Positions 18,201 through 28,132 of a stretch of DNA of 64,000 nucleotides are shown here, piece after piece. The position numbers and the translations under genes are program-made. Position 1 is the first letter of the stretch; each line of letters starts with the position of its first letter. Below the pieces are notes generated by a model. The model searched no databases, was not told the origin of the DNA, and saw only the letters and a program-made list of their open reading frames with translations. Source of the DNA: Candidatus Neomicrothrix sp. UBA825 (lineage in GTDB: Bacteria; Actinomycetota; Acidimicrobiia; Acidimicrobiales; UBA8592); contig DBHP01000091.1 of assembly GCA_002295705.1 (NCBI GenBank), positions 28,551 to 92,550 of the forward strand. The letters run 5' to 3'.

Positions 18201-19942
18201 TCTATGAATATTCGACGAGCAGATTTTGGTGTAGGATCTAGCAGATTTCTTTCCGGCCCCAACCACCCACAAGTAGATGTGACTATTTCTTCCCTGATTG
18301 CGTCTAAAGGTGGATTAGTTACTTGAGCAAATAACTGCTGAAAGTAATCATAGAGAAGCCTCGGTCTACTAGAAAGCACTGCTACAGGAGTGTCTGTACC
18401 CATTGAACCAATGGCTTCTTTACCAAACTGATACATCGGAGATAGCAAGAGCTTTATTTCTTCATTTGTATAACCAAATAGTTTCTGTCGTGTGAGCAGG
18501 GTACTATCTTCAGGTCTTGGTACATGTCGTTCGGGTAGTTCACTCAAATCTACTTGGTTTTCTTTGAGCCATGATCCGTAGGGGCGTTGAGAGACTAGCT
18601 TTGATTTTATCTCTTCGTCCCTTACGATCCTTCCTTCAGTTGTATCGATGAAGAACATCTTTCCAGGCTGTAATCGTCCCTTTTCAATGATATTTTCAGG
18701 GGCTACGTCAACTACTCCAACTTCAGACGCCATGATTACGAGATCATCATTTGTGACCCAATACCTTGATGGACGAAGTCCATTTCGATCTAATACAGCG
18801 CCAACTACTGTGCCGTCAGTGAATATTATTGATGCAGGCCCGTCCCATGGTTCCATCCGTGCAGACTGGTATTTATAGAAATCTTTTAATGACTGATCCA
18901 TGCTTTCATGATTTTCCCAAGGCTCGGGAATCATCATTAGCACTGCTTCTTGCAAAGAATAGCCAGCTAGCACTAATAGCTCTAAACATTCGTCAAAAGC
19001 GGCAGTGTCAGATGCGCCGGGAGTACAAATTGGAAATAAGCTTTCTAGCTCAGCTTCCAGAAGATCTGATTGCATTAAAGCTTCTCGTGCACGCATCCAG
19101 TTTCTATTACCCTGAACTGTGTTAATCTCTCCATTGTGAGCGACAAACCTATAAGGATGAGCGAGCGGCCATGACGGAAAAGTGTTCGTGGAGAATCTTG
19201 AGTGCACCAATGCTAGTGCGCTTTCTACTCTGGGGTCTTTAAGATCTCGGTAGAAATCCCCTAGCTGCGGGGTTGTTAGCATTCCCTTGTAGACAAAAGT
19301 TCTGGAAGAGAGACTTGGGAAGTATACGCCTTGATGTGTTTTAGACATTCCGCCCATCCCTTGGGTAGCTACGTCTATATGCTCAAATACGATTTCGTTT
19401 TCGCAGCGTTTGCGAAGGACGTATGCACGCCTGTCAAGCGCTATCCCACCAATTAAATCTCCATCCGTAGAAGTAGCTGAAACGAATAGTTGCAAGAACT
19501 TAGGCATTGTTCCGAGTGCACCACTCCCTAGGAAAGAGCTGTCAACTGGGACTTCGCGCCAACCCAGTACATCTAAATTTAAACTTGTTGCTATTATTTC
19601 TGTCTGATTTATTGCCGAGTCACATTTATTATCATCTTGTGGCATAAACGCTATGCCCGTTGCATACTGCCCCATTGGCGGAAGTTCAAAATCGACGATT
19701 TCTCTCAGGAACCTATCGGGAATCTGTATGAGGATTCCAGCACCATCTCCAGTGTTTTTCTCCGCCCCTAATGCACCTCGATGCTGCAACTGGCATAGGG
19801 CAGCAATTCCAGAGGATACTATTTCGTGACTGGCGCGTCCCTTTAAATCCGCAATGAAGTTAACGCCGCAGGAGTCATGCTCAAACGCAGGGTTATATAA
19901 GCCTTGTTCTATAGGCAAATCTGGATTGATATTACTTTTCAC
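15293..19942 (-). CDS. gltB: Glutamate synthase large subunit
   Basis: 1549 residues. It transfers the glutamine amide to 2-oxoglutarate, forming two glutamates. The N-terminal amidotransferase domain has its catalytic nucleophile at C25 (HDSCGVNF), so a 24-residue propeptide is expected to be removed. The central and FMN-binding domains include [16 protein letters not shown] and [13 protein letters not shown]. The [3Fe-4S] cysteines are in [15 protein letters not shown] near residue 1160. The C-terminal GXGXG beta-helix includes [14 protein letters not shown]. The GTG start has AGGAA upstream. Together with gltD this forms the GOGAT ammonium-assimilation operon; glutamine synthetase is not in the window. 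Confidence 0.97.
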   Translation of the reverse strand: MKSNINPDLPIEQGLYNPAFEHDSCGVNFIADLKGRASHEIVSSGIAALCQLQHRGALGAEKNTGDGAGILIQIPDRFLREIVDFELPPMGQYATGIAFMPQDDNKCDSAINQTEIIATSLNLDVLGWREVPVDSSFLGSGALGTMPKFLQLFVSATSTDGDLIGGIALDRRAYVLRKRCENEIVFEHIDVATQGMGGMSKTHQGVYFPSLSSRTFVYKGMLTTPQLGDFYRDLKDPRVESALALVHSRFSTNTFPSWPLAHPYRFVAHNGEINTVQGNRNWMRAREALMQSDLLEAELESLFPICTPGASDTAAFDECLELLVLAGYSLQEAVLMMIPEPWENHESMDQSLKDFYKYQSARMEPWDGPASIIFTDGTVVGAVLDRNGLRPSRYWVTNDDLVIMASEVGVVDVAPENIIEKGRLQPGKMFFIDTTEGRIVRDEEIKSKLVSQRPYGSWLKENQVDLSELPERHVPRPEDSTLLTRQKLFGYTNEEIKLLLSPMYQFGKEAIGSMGTDTPVAVLSSRPRLLYDYFQQLFAQVTNPPLDAIREEIVTSTCGWLGPERNLLDPTPKSARRIFIDHPVLLNSELMNILDIDGEISGQDGLEDFKTQIIPCVYPVDEGGSGLRAGIENIRAFATQAIEDGKNLLVLSDRGASASHAPIPALLATAAVHHHLVRQKSRSQVSLIIETGEMREVHHLCLLLGYGANAVNPYLAFETITDLVQHQKQEVDQRLTIERAHLNYVKACDKGVLKVMSKMGISTVRSYVGSQIFESIGLGQSLIIDAFPGTMSRLGGVGYAQLAEEVRLRHQIAFPKVPSHRAHRDLIAGGEYQWRREGEFHLFNPETIFKLQHATQEKRYDIFKEYTKRVDEQARDLATLRGLFRFRSGVKDSISIDEVEPASEIMKTFSTGAMSYGSISAEAHETLAIAMNRIGAKSNTGEGGEDSKRYTPDENGDLRRSAIKQAASGRFGVTSEYLVNADDIQIKMAQGAKPGEGGQLPGHKVWPWIAEVRHSTPGVDLISPPPHHDIYSIEDLAQLIHDLKNANPEARVHVKLVSELGVGTVAAGVSKAHADVVLISGHDGGTGASPLTSIKHAGTPWELGLAETQQTLLLNNLRDRIVVQCDGQLKTGRDVMIAALLGAEEFGFATAPLVVMGCVMMRVCHLDTCPVGIATQNPELREKFSGQADHVVNFMEFVAEEVREILAALGFKTLKEAVGRAECLDVTDGIEHWKAEGLDLSPILYQPPLSSDAVRYCNGEQEHGLDQALDQTLIQLSEGALRHGDKINLELPIRNVNRTVGTMLGYHLTKKWGGEGLPDDTIQIKFSGSAGNSFAAFVPSGITLRLEGDANDYVGKGLSGGRVILYPSVKSTFKPEDNVIAGNVLLYGATSGQMFIRGQVGERFAVRNSGATAVVEGIGDHGCEYMTGGKVIVLGSTGRNFAAGMSGGVAYVFDPEGSFPAKVNSELVDLENLDENDVSFIRETLAMHNLETGSLVAKEIIDSWPRASSSFVKVMPRHYKQVLAAMADAEQSGTDVTAAVMSVTTSEGK

Positions 19943-20083
19943 ACGTTTCCTTAGATGCTGTACGACTAGGACAGCGTGAGGCGACGTTGACCCAGCTAAT
20001 GATAGTTTATCAATTCTTACGAAGTTTTAACTAGTCAAGACACTTAAGTAGCGGTTGGCACATAATAAAGGCATGCTGTTTAG

Positions 20084-21361
20084 GTGAATACGTTACAAGA
20101 GAACCACAACGAATTGTTCAAATTTCTGGACACTTCGACCTCTCCCTACCACGCTGTTAAGAACGTGCGAGAACATCTACTTGAAGTCAACTTTACTCAA
20201 TTAGATGAGCAGGCGCCATGGGAGCTATCAACAGGAGGTTATTTTATTGAGCGTGATGGGAGTATCGCTGCATGGTACTTTAAGGAGTCGGAGGAAGCAA
20301 CGAATGGGCTAGCTATCGTATCAGCGCATACCGATAGCCCGAATCTTCGTTTAAAACCTATCTTGAAGGGGCATCAAGTTGGCTTGTCTCAGTTTGGTGT
20401 TGAAGTGTACGGTGGCGCCTTGCTGAATAGTTGGCTTGATAGAGATCTAGGAATCTCTGGTCGGCTCATCACACTTTCACCAAATGGTGATATCAAAGAA
20501 AACTTGGTGCAGATCAATGAACCCCTTGCGAAAATCCCCCAACTTGCCATCCATTTAAATAGATCTGTCAACGAGAATGGCCTGATCCTTAATCCCCAAC
20601 AACACCTTCGTCCCATTTGGAATGACACTTCTTCCGACACTACGGATCTTATTGATTTTATTTCAGCTGAATCTGGAATCGACCGTCAAAGTATCCAATC
20701 GTGGGATTTGATGCTCCACGATCTTCAGAAGGCGAGCTATGTGGGCGCTGACAGACAATGGGTAGCTTCAGCTCGGATTGATAACCTCACCTCTTGTTAC
20801 GCTTCTTTATCTTCGTTCATCAAGAGTGTCTCTGATGGACGATCTAAAAGAGTGCCCATACTCTGCCTATTTAATCATGAGGAGGTTGGTAGTACTTCTG
20901 CAGCGGGCGCAGCTGGCAATCTATTACCGTTATTAATTCAACGCATCTTTAAAGGCAAAGACTACTCAGAGGCTATGGCTAATTCGATACTAGTCTCTGC
21001 AGATGGCGCCCATGCCACTCATCCGAATTATCTTGAAAAACATGATTTAGACCACGAAATCAGAATGAACGCTGGGATAGCTATTAAACGGAATAGCAAC
21101 GAGCGGTATGCAACGACTGCAATCGGGCAGGCAACTGCGCAGAGGATCTGCGAAAGCAACAATATCCCCTATCAACTATTCAACAATAGAAGTGACCTTG
21201 CCTGTGGGTCGACCATCGGGCCTATCAGCTCTGCGAATTTAGGCATCAGCACAATAGATCTTGGCATACCACAATTATCTATGCACTCCACAAGGGAGTT
21301 ATGTGGCATAAGCGACGTCGCGTATCTTGAAGACTTTTTGTTTAATTTTTTGGGAAGCTGA
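20084..21361 (+). CDS. apeB: M18 family aminopeptidase
   Basis: 425 residues, the usual size of the aspartyl aminopeptidase (M18) family. These are large cytoplasmic oligomers that remove N-terminal residues from peptides using two zinc ions. Metal and catalytic motifs are VSAHTDSPNLRLKP (His and Asp), LFNHEEVGSTSAAGAAG (adjacent Glu residues), SADGAHATHPNY (Asp), and MHSTRELCG (His near the C-terminus). The GTG start is chosen because the protein begins at the family N-terminus. It is divergent from gltB, and the 141-bp gap between them must hold both promoters. It converges with the trkH gene, with the two stops abutting. Confidence 0.92.
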   Translation: MNTLQENHNELFKFLDTSTSPYHAVKNVREHLLEVNFTQLDEQAPWELSTGGYFIERDGSIAAWYFKESEEATNGLAIVSAHTDSPNLRLKPILKGHQVGLSQFGVEVYGGALLNSWLDRDLGISGRLITLSPNGDIKENLVQINEPLAKIPQLAIHLNRSVNENGLILNPQQHLRPIWNDTSSDTTDLIDFISAESGIDRQSIQSWDLMLHDLQKASYVGADRQWVASARIDNLTSCYASLSSFIKSVSDGRSKRVPILCLFNHEEVGSTSAAGAAGNLLPLLIQRIFKGKDYSEAMANSILVSADGAHATHPNYLEKHDLDHEIRMNAGIAIKRNSNERYATTAIGQATAQRICESNNIPYQLFNNRSDLACGSTIGPISSANLGISTIDLGIPQLSMHSTRELCGISDVAYLEDFLFNFLGS

Positions 21362-22894
21362 TTATCTAATTTTCAACCTGTCCACAAGAGATAGAAACAT
21401 GAGAAGTACAGCGTAGATCTCGAGCCGCCCAATAATCATCAAGATAGCAATGATTGAGCGGCTGCCTCTTTCAAATTCTAGAAAATTCGATGTGGGACCA
21501 GCTTCGCCTAAAGCCGGCCCCATGTTACTCATTGCCGAAATTGATCCGCTGAGAGCCGTTACTAAATCTTCGTTGAAAAAGAACGTCAATGAAACAGTCC
21601 CAATAATAACCAAGGAAATAAATAGGGCAATAAAGCCTAGTATTGAGGCCACAACCTTTTCTTCAATCTTTTCCTTGCCGACCTTTATTGGGTATTCTCC
21701 ACTCGGTCTCCGAATCAATTTCAACTCTCTTGAGAGAGCCTTGAAGCCGATTTGCATCCGGAAAATTTTCATTCCTCCAGCTGTGGAGCCAAAAGTACCT
21801 CCAACTGTCATTAGGAATAGAAGTAACAATTGACTTGCTGTGCCCCATAAAACAAAGTTGCCTATTCCATCTGGTCGAACATTCCCAAACCCTGTACTAC
21901 TTGCAAGGGTAACTACGTTAAATAAAGAATCTCTGAAAGCTGTACCCACTTCAACCGAATCCATTAACCAATTCATGAGAAATATCACTGCGATAAACAA
22001 GAAAGTGATCCTGACGTACAGCTTCCATTCTGAAGAGCGAGTGAAAACACGAAAATCACCCTTATTCTTCCAAAATTTATATTGCAGGTTGTAGTTCATC
22101 GCTCCGATAAACATTCCAAATATAATAATTAACTCAACGAGATAAGAATCAAAGCTTCCTATCGAGCTATTCTTTGTTGAGAATCCTCCGCTAGCTGCTG
22201 TTGAAAGACCGTGAGCTACCGCATCATACAGGCCCACATCAGGGGTAGCCCAAAGGAGCAATGCAATGGTTATCGTCACTCCGAAATACACAATCCAAAG
22301 TGATTTAGCTGTATCAATAGAGCGTGCGCGCAACTTATCCGATTCGTGACCCGGAGACTCCGCAGTCATTAACTGAAGTCCACCTACTCCTAAACTTGGC
22401 AAGACAGTAACTGCAAGCACAATGATGCCCATACCTCCGTACCATTGCGTAAGTTGACGCCAAAATAAAATACCCCTACTACTAGCTTCAATATCTTGGA
22501 GGACTGTTGATCCAGTGGTGGTAAATCCAGAAATTGTCTCAAATAAAGCACCGTCAATTCTAGACCAAGGAAAAACGCCAGCGAAAAGGTACGGGAGCAT
22601 TCCAACTAAAACACACCCGACCCAACTCCACGCAACTACTGAGTAAATAGCTTTAGGCCTATCCATTGAATCATCTGCAATTGATGTGACTGCCCTGAGA
22701 AATAAACCTAATACTGCAGCAATCGCAGCGGTAGCAAACAGGGAAAATTCATGGTGCGAATCAGAAGATACCCACTCGATTAACCCAGAAATTACCAACC
22801 CTGGCGTGAGAAAAAGGAGGGTTAGCCCGATTATGTTTATTGTTGCAGACTCAAATAGTCCTTCAAGAAAGAACCGTCTAGAGAATTTCATCAC
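21362..22894 (-). CDS. trkH: TrkH-type potassium uptake subunit (copy 1)
   Basis: 510 residues and an integral membrane protein with about ten hydrophobic segments. It forms the K+-conducting pore of the Trk system and works with TrkA. The four pore loops are visible: SGFTTTGST with the conserved Gly at 128, ASGGFSTKNS, ASSTGFGNVRP, and SNMGPALGEAG. All four have the expected Gly. The gene overlaps the end of the second trkH by 17 nt and is the last of the three-gene trkA-trkH-trkH operon. It has a well-conserved C-terminus. Confidence 0.92.
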   Translation of the reverse strand: MMKFSRRFFLEGLFESATINIIGLTLLFLTPGLVISGLIEWVSSDSHHEFSLFATAAIAAVLGLFLRAVTSIADDSMDRPKAIYSVVAWSWVGCVLVGMLPYLFAGVFPWSRIDGALFETISGFTTTGSTVLQDIEASSRGILFWRQLTQWYGGMGIIVLAVTVLPSLGVGGLQLMTAESPGHESDKLRARSIDTAKSLWIVYFGVTITIALLLWATPDVGLYDAVAHGLSTAASGGFSTKNSSIGSFDSYLVELIIIFGMFIGAMNYNLQYKFWKNKGDFRVFTRSSEWKLYVRITFLFIAVIFLMNWLMDSVEVGTAFRDSLFNVVTLASSTGFGNVRPDGIGNFVLWGTASQLLLLFLMTVGGTFGSTAGGMKIFRMQIGFKALSRELKLIRRPSGEYPIKVGKEKIEEKVVASILGFIALFISLVIIGTVSLTFFFNEDLVTALSGSISAMSNMGPALGEAGPTSNFLEFERGSRSIIAILMIIGRLEIYAVLLMFLSLVDRLKIR

Positions 22895-24419
22895 TTGGCC
22901 CTTCGTTAGGGAGCAGTCCGCGGAAATTTAATTTAATTGTTTGTGATAATTTTAAAACCATATACGCAGCAGGAAGTATTGAAAGTCTGCCCACTACCAT
23001 CAAAACACTAAGAGTGGAATTTCCTAGAATCCCATACTCATTCGTCAAACCAGCTTCAGTAATCGGAGGTCCCGCAGTCACGAATGCTGATAATGAAACA
23101 GCAATTGAATCTTCAATTTGTAGCGACTCGCTATCCAGCGAAAGTAGAAATGAGCCGGTAGCAATGATAAATATGAAGATGGCTGTGTAACCCTGAAGCT
23201 TGTCAAGCTCTCGCTCATTTACTACTTCACCACTGACTTTGATTTTTCTAATTGCTTGTCTGTTATATTTTCGCGTCAGCTCTCTACGCAAATATTTAAT
23301 TAATTCAATGAGCCTATGAACCCCAAAGCCGCTACCTGGTGACCCAGCCATTCCACCTGTCGCAAGAAGCAATAACGCAATAGCGCTAATCCCCGAAGAG
23401 AATTCCCAACCCGTATTGGTATAGCCAGTTGTGCTTAGTAGTGATGAGACCTTGAAGAACGCATCTCGGACTTGATAGTCGAAGGGACCTACAAAGTCTC
23501 CTTTTAACCAAAATAGAGCGGCCCCACCGAAGAACATCACTAAATAGAGCCGCAATTCATTATTTGATTTAATACTTTGTAGTTTTTTTCTACCAATCCA
23601 CCAAATGATCCCTAAATTAAGGCCACCTAGAAACATTGCGCATATCAACACCCACTCAATAGGCCCTGACTGGAAAGATGATATCGACGATACCTTCGTG
23701 CTGAACCCCCCCGTAGAGGAAGTAGTTAACGAGTGCGCAAAGGAATCAAATAATCCCATTCCTGCAACATTTAGAGCAGCGAATACGCATATCGTAAGAC
23801 CGATATAAAGAATACTGATTTCCTGCATACGTTTTAATGGCTTTCGCGAGAATATTTTGGGCGCGTAGGCTGCAGACGGGTTATCCCCGCTCGAACTTAT
23901 TGGAGTGGCTACAAAAACATAGAATAGGGCGCCTAACCCTCCTACCCATTGTGTTAATGATCTGGATAGCTTAATTGATGTAGGCAAAGTTTCTGGGTTA
24001 AGGGTAGAAATTGCTGTTGTAGTTATTCCAGATGCCGATTCAAGAATGGCTACATCAATTGTGTCAACTACACCGGAAGCTAATAGCAGTGCTGACTGAA
24101 AGGCTATGAAAATTAAAATAAAATAGAAGCTAAAAGAAAAGACTTCCGATGGCTTATTAAGTTCAATGTTCTTTAAATTTTTTAAATTGAATACAGAGAA
24201 TAGCGATAAGGATAATCCTGAAATGAGCAAGACCAACGAAACCCTTCCACCAGCACCAGAGGGATAGTCCGCGAAACCTGCGACGATTGAAATAGCGCCA
24301 AGCGTCATAGATGCATAAAGCATAGAACCGTAGCTGCTTAGCAACCCATTGGAATTTTTGAAGTTGCGCATCTGATTAAATTTTAGCGTGGCTGTTCGCA
24401 TCGGGAAACTGAATGACAC
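22878..24419 (-). CDS. TrkH-type subunit (copy 2, divergent pore loop)
   Basis: 513 residues with the same fold as copy 1 but clearly different in sequence. Pore loops can be matched: SGITTTAIST (residues 130-139), STGGFSTKVS, LSTTGYTNTG and TAGPPITEAG. In loop 1 the residue after TTT is Ala136 where copy 1 and canonical TrkH have Gly. That Gly is part of the selectivity filter, so this subunit may have altered selectivity or act only with copy 1. A basic segment KYLRRELTRKYNRQA lies in the C-terminal half. The GTG start is 6 nt after the trkA stop. Confidence 0.88.
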   Translation of the reverse strand: MSFSFPMRTATLKFNQMRNFKNSNGLLSSYGSMLYASMTLGAISIVAGFADYPSGAGGRVSLVLLISGLSLSLFSVFNLKNLKNIELNKPSEVFSFSFYFILIFIAFQSALLLASGVVDTIDVAILESASGITTTAISTLNPETLPTSIKLSRSLTQWVGGLGALFYVFVATPISSSGDNPSAAYAPKIFSRKPLKRMQEISILYIGLTICVFAALNVAGMGLFDSFAHSLTTSSTGGFSTKVSSISSFQSGPIEWVLICAMFLGGLNLGIIWWIGRKKLQSIKSNNELRLYLVMFFGGAALFWLKGDFVGPFDYQVRDAFFKVSSLLSTTGYTNTGWEFSSGISAIALLLLATGGMAGSPGSGFGVHRLIELIKYLRRELTRKYNRQAIRKIKVSGEVVNERELDKLQGYTAIFIFIIATGSFLLSLDSESLQIEDSIAVSLSAFVTAGPPITEAGLTNEYGILGNSTLSVLMVVGRLSILPAAYMVLKLSQTIKLNFRGLLPNEGPSDEIL

Positions 24420-24425
24420 AGAAAA

Positions 24426-25817
24426 CTAATCTTTGGAAGGCTCTGAAATAAAATAGTCTTTTCTTATAACATCAACCTGCTCGGGAGGAGCTATGAGCAG
24501 AACAGTGTCATCAGCATGCAGTTGAGTTGACCCTCTCACGATCGAGGGTTCATCATTTCGAATAAAAGCCCCTATCAGTACATCTCTTGGCAACTTAAGC
24601 TGTCTCACTTTCTTCTCCACAGCCCTGCTTTTCGCACCAACCTTAAGCTCAACTACTTCAAAATCCTGATCAACACCCAAGAATGTTGCCACATCTTTTA
24701 CATCATGAACATATCTAAGAACGCGATTTGCGCTTGCTGTTACTGGTGAGAGCGTTGAATCAACATCTGCGAAATCAAGCACGTCCATCAGTTTCAGCTT
24801 GTGAAGGATGGCTATAGTCCGATCAGTACCTAAAGATTTCGCGTACATACAGGAAAGAACGTTAGCTTCATCTTTACCAGTGAGTGCCACAGCGGCGTCA
24901 TATTTGCCAGCATCAATTTCAGAAATAAACTGCGCATCGGTGATATCGCCTTTTCTTATATCTACTCCATCAAGTTTCTCTGCTAATTCCTCTGCTCTGA
25001 TCGGGTCAGATTCCACTAAAGTAACTTCTCGGAATTTCATATTTACGAGTCTTCTCGCCAAAAACTCTCCTGTCCGACCACCGCCGAGGAGAAGAATTCG
25101 TTTATTTTTTTTCCGTTTAAATCCCAGAGTTTCAAGTACTTTGCTCTTTTCGCTTCTCTTGATCACAAGCCATATATGATCTCCCATTTGAAGGGTTTCT
25201 TCAGAACGCGGAATCTTAGCTTCCCCTTCGCGACGGAGAGCCGCTACCAGGAAACTCCAATCGGGTTCGTATTCAGCCCCTATTTGAGAGAGAGTCTTCC
25301 CACAGAAATCGGCTTCAGCAGTAACTGTTACCCCAATAACTACCACTTGACCATCACCCAAAGTTGCGATTTCATCTGCACCCCAAGAATCCAGTAGTTC
25401 TGATATCTCACGTGCAGTATCCTCATCAGGATCAAAAATAAGGTCAGGTCTTTCACCCCCCAGGAACCAGGGCTCTGATTTAGCAGATGCTTTGATTTCG
25501 TTAGCTTCTATTCGAATTATTGATTTCTCTACTCCCCTGTTTCGAGCGTAAAGATTAGCTAATAGGTTCACCTCATCATTTGACGAGACTGCTACTAGAA
25601 GATCTGCCTCATCAATACCCGCCATTTCAAGCACTTCTGGATGGCTTCCGCTACCTTTAACCATGGTTGCATCCAAAACGCCATCCAGTTCTTTAATACG
25701 GCCATCATCAGGGTCAATGACTGAAACATTCATATTTTGCGTTTGGTGCTTGGGATCAGTAAGTAGGCGGGTTATGTATGCACCTACTTCCCCAGCCCCG
25801 ATTACAACTATGTTCAC
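24426..25817 (-). CDS. trkA: TrkA potassium uptake regulatory protein
   Basis: 463 residues: two RCK_N/RCK_C halves in tandem, the canonical TrkA layout. The first half opens MNIVVIGAGEVGAYITRLL and the second RILLLGGGRTGEFLARRLV, each a GxGxxG nucleotide-binding fold. Each half is followed by a RCK_C ligand domain (about residues 145-225 and 370-455). TrkA sits on the cytoplasmic side of TrkH and gates it in response to NAD(H) or ATP/ADP. It is the first gene of the operon, and the GTG start is preceded by AGGA. It is divergent from the pyrophosphatase gene across 172 bp. Confidence 0.95.
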   Translation of the reverse strand: MNIVVIGAGEVGAYITRLLTDPKHQTQNMNVSVIDPDDGRIKELDGVLDATMVKGSGSHPEVLEMAGIDEADLLVAVSSNDEVNLLANLYARNRGVEKSIIRIEANEIKASAKSEPWFLGGERPDLIFDPDEDTAREISELLDSWGADEIATLGDGQVVVIGVTVTAEADFCGKTLSQIGAEYEPDWSFLVAALRREGEAKIPRSEETLQMGDHIWLVIKRSEKSKVLETLGFKRKKNKRILLLGGGRTGEFLARRLVNMKFREVTLVESDPIRAEELAEKLDGVDIRKGDITDAQFISEIDAGKYDAAVALTGKDEANVLSCMYAKSLGTDRTIAILHKLKLMDVLDFADVDSTLSPVTASANRVLRYVHDVKDVATFLGVDQDFEVVELKVGAKSRAVEKKVRQLKLPRDVLIGAFIRNDEPSIVRGSTQLHADDTVLLIAPPEQVDVIRKDYFISEPSKD

Positions 25818-25989
25818 TCCTATTTGGTAACAGTTTTCTAGCTAGAAATCATAGATACTTCAAAAAAATATATCTCTTTCGATACAAATTACCTGAAATA
25901 CTTACCAAAGCTTCCGCTTCCATATAGACTTCCGGATTGTACTTGTAAGAGAATAAAGAAATTTTTTTACCCAGTTAAGAGGAGCAACA

Positions 25990-28074
25990 TTGGAATCAAT
26001 CCCCTACCTAGCTTTAATAAGCGCCCTTGCCGCATTGGCATTGGCATCATACTTTTTTACAACAGTTAAGGCAGCACCTGCAGGAAATGACCGAATGGTC
26101 TTCCTGATGACGGAAATCCAAAAGGGAGCCAAGGCTTTCCTTAGACAGGAATATACCTGGGTTTCATTTTTCGTCATCGCAATGGTGATTCTATTGGCAA
26201 TTGTTATTGCACCTCTTGCTTCTGTTGCTTATATCATCGGGGCGATACTATCTGCTTCGGCGGGCTATATCGGCATGACTGTAGCCACTATGGCCAATGC
26301 ACGAACAACTGAAGCTGCCAAAGAGGGCCCTGCGAAAGCTTTACCTGTTGCATACAGAGGTGGAGCCGTAATGGGCTTTTCAGTAGCGGGATTGGCTCTT
26401 CTTGGGCTGATGTTCGTGTACCTCTTATTCGTTACCTGGCTCGAAGTAGACGACGCCTTTGAAATTGTTACAGCCTACGGGTTGGGGGCATCATCAATTG
26501 CCCTCTTCTCTCGAGTTGGTGGAGGTATCTATACCAAAGCTGCGGACGTAGGAGCGGATCTTGTAGGGAAAGTAGAAGCCGGAATTCCTGAGGACGACCC
26601 ACGTAATCCTGCCACAATTGCTGACAATGTTGGCGACAACGTAGGTGATGTTGCTGGAATGGGCGCTGACCTCTTTGAATCTTATGCTGGATCAATTATT
26701 GCCCCTGTTGCGTTAACTGCATTCGCAGTAGGTGCAACAGCAACAGAGGCAACCCTAACAGATTTTGATGGGGTCAATGTTCTAGGGCAGCTGATGTTTC
26801 CGATGGCGATCGCTTTAGTTGGAATGGTTGCTTCTATCCTTGGCTCCTTCCTTGTTAAAGGCGGTGACTCAACTGATTCCAAAGCTCTAAGCCATGCGTT
26901 GCATAGAGGCACCAATGTGGCTATGGGTCTTACAATTATTGGGACTATAGGAATGTCCTATTGGATATTTGATTCTGCGACAGGAAATCCGATCGGTTTA
27001 GCTATTTCAGTTATTGGCGGACTCATTGTTGGATGGGCACTTGGAAAGACAGCTGAATTCTATACCTCTGATCACTTTGCTCCAGTCAAGAAGATTGCTG
27101 CTCAATCTGAAACCGGACCAGCAACGACCGTTCTAAGTGGAATAAGTGCGGGCATGGTTTCCGTCGCAGCCTCCGTAATTTTAGTACTAGCAGGTATCGG
27201 CATAGCTTATTGGGGAGGAGAAGAAACCCTAGGCAATGGAATATACGGTATAGCAGTCGCAGCTATAGGAATGTTAGCCACCACTGGAGCAGTTGTATCA
27301 GTGGACGCATATGGTCCAATTGCCGACAACGCTGGAGGGATAGCCGAGATGGCTGAACTTGATCCATCAGTTCGAGAAGTCACCGACGCTTTAGACTCCC
27401 TCGGAAACACAACAGCAGCGATTGCAAAAGGTTTTGCTGTTGGCTCTGCTGCTCTCACAGCGCTTGCCTTATTCAAAAGCTTCGAACTAGCAGTCCAGCA
27501 AGCCGGTGGATCGTTGACACTAAACGTAGGCGAAGTTGATGTCTTCATTGGGTTATTCTTAGGCGCCGGCCTTCCTTTCCTATTTGCTGCACTAACAATT
27601 GATGCGGTTGGTCGTGCTGCAACGGCAATGATCGAGGAGGTTCGACGTCAATTCCGTGAGGTTCCAGGGCTGCGGGAAGGAAAGGAAGGGGTAACCCCTG
27701 ACTCAGCTAGATGCGTTGCAATCTCAACAGAAGCTTCACTCAAAGAAATGATTATCCCCGGCTCCCTAGCTGTTGTCGTACCTTTAGTTGTCGGATTTAT
27801 TGACATAGATGCTTTAGGTGGACTACTAGCGGGTGCGCTTGTAACCGGATTCGCCTTAGCAATATTTATGGCGAATGCAGGAGGCGCATGGGATAACGCT
27901 AAGAAATATATTGAAGCTGGTGCCCACGGAGGAAAGGGCTCTGATCCTCATAAAGCAGCTGTTGTTGGAGATACTGTTGGTGACCCCTTCAAGGATACTT
28001 CAGGACCCGCAATGAACATTCTCCTCAAAGTGATGACCATTGTATCACTCGTTTTTGCTTCAGCTTTCGTCTAA
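25990..28074 (+). CDS. hppA: Membrane-bound ion-pumping pyrophosphatase, K+-dependent type
   Basis: 694 residues with about 16 transmembrane segments. It hydrolyses pyrophosphate and pumps H+ (or Na+) out of the cytoplasm. Catalytic Asp-rich motifs are [20 protein letters not shown], then [20 protein letters not shown] near 215, and near the end [13 protein letters not shown]. The segment GNTTAA (472-477) has Ala476 where K+-independent enzymes carry Lys, which marks the K+-dependent subfamily. Members of that subfamily include both H+ and Na+ pumps, so the ion is uncertain. The TTG start has an AGAGGAG site 6-7 nt upstream. Its position opposite the trk operon is functionally suggestive. Confidence 0.95.
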   Translation: MESIPYLALISALAALALASYFFTTVKAAPAGNDRMVFLMTEIQKGAKAFLRQEYTWVSFFVIAMVILLAIVIAPLASVAYIIGAILSASAGYIGMTVATMANARTTEAAKEGPAKALPVAYRGGAVMGFSVAGLALLGLMFVYLLFVTWLEVDDAFEIVTAYGLGASSIALFSRVGGGIYTKAADVGADLVGKVEAGIPEDDPRNPATIADNVGDNVGDVAGMGADLFESYAGSIIAPVALTAFAVGATATEATLTDFDGVNVLGQLMFPMAIALVGMVASILGSFLVKGGDSTDSKALSHALHRGTNVAMGLTIIGTIGMSYWIFDSATGNPIGLAISVIGGLIVGWALGKTAEFYTSDHFAPVKKIAAQSETGPATTVLSGISAGMVSVAASVILVLAGIGIAYWGGEETLGNGIYGIAVAAIGMLATTGAVVSVDAYGPIADNAGGIAEMAELDPSVREVTDALDSLGNTTAAIAKGFAVGSAALTALALFKSFELAVQQAGGSLTLNVGEVDVFIGLFLGAGLPFLFAALTIDAVGRAATAMIEEVRRQFREVPGLREGKEGVTPDSARCVAISTEASLKEMIIPGSLAVVVPLVVGFIDIDALGGLLAGALVTGFALAIFMANAGGAWDNAKKYIEAGAHGGKGSDPHKAAVVGDTVGDPFKDTSGPAMNILLKVMTIVSLVFASAFV

Positions 28075-28087
28075 GAGAAGCTCGTAT

Positions 28088-28093
28088 TAATGT
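28088..28093 (+). promoter_or_regulatory. -10 box of leaderless hydrolase gene
   Basis: TAATGT at 28088-28093 lies 6 nt before the ATG at 28100. The matching -35 position (28065-28070, TTTCGT) falls inside the end of hppA and is weak. Confidence 0.45.
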
Positions 28094-28132
28094 AGCTGGA
28101 TGCCATTCATTCCGGTAAACGGCATCCAGCTA
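28093..28132 (+). promoter_or_regulatory. 12-bp perfect inverted repeat covering a start codon
   Basis: TAGCTGGATGCC (28093-28104) is the exact reverse complement of GGCATCCAGCTA (28121-28132), with a 16-nt loop. The ATG of the following gene lies inside the left arm, and the right arm encodes its residues NGIQL. No T-run follows, so it is not a classical terminator. In a read-through mRNA from hppA it would bury the start codon; in a leaderless mRNA starting at 28100 the left arm would be incomplete. Confidence 0.6.
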
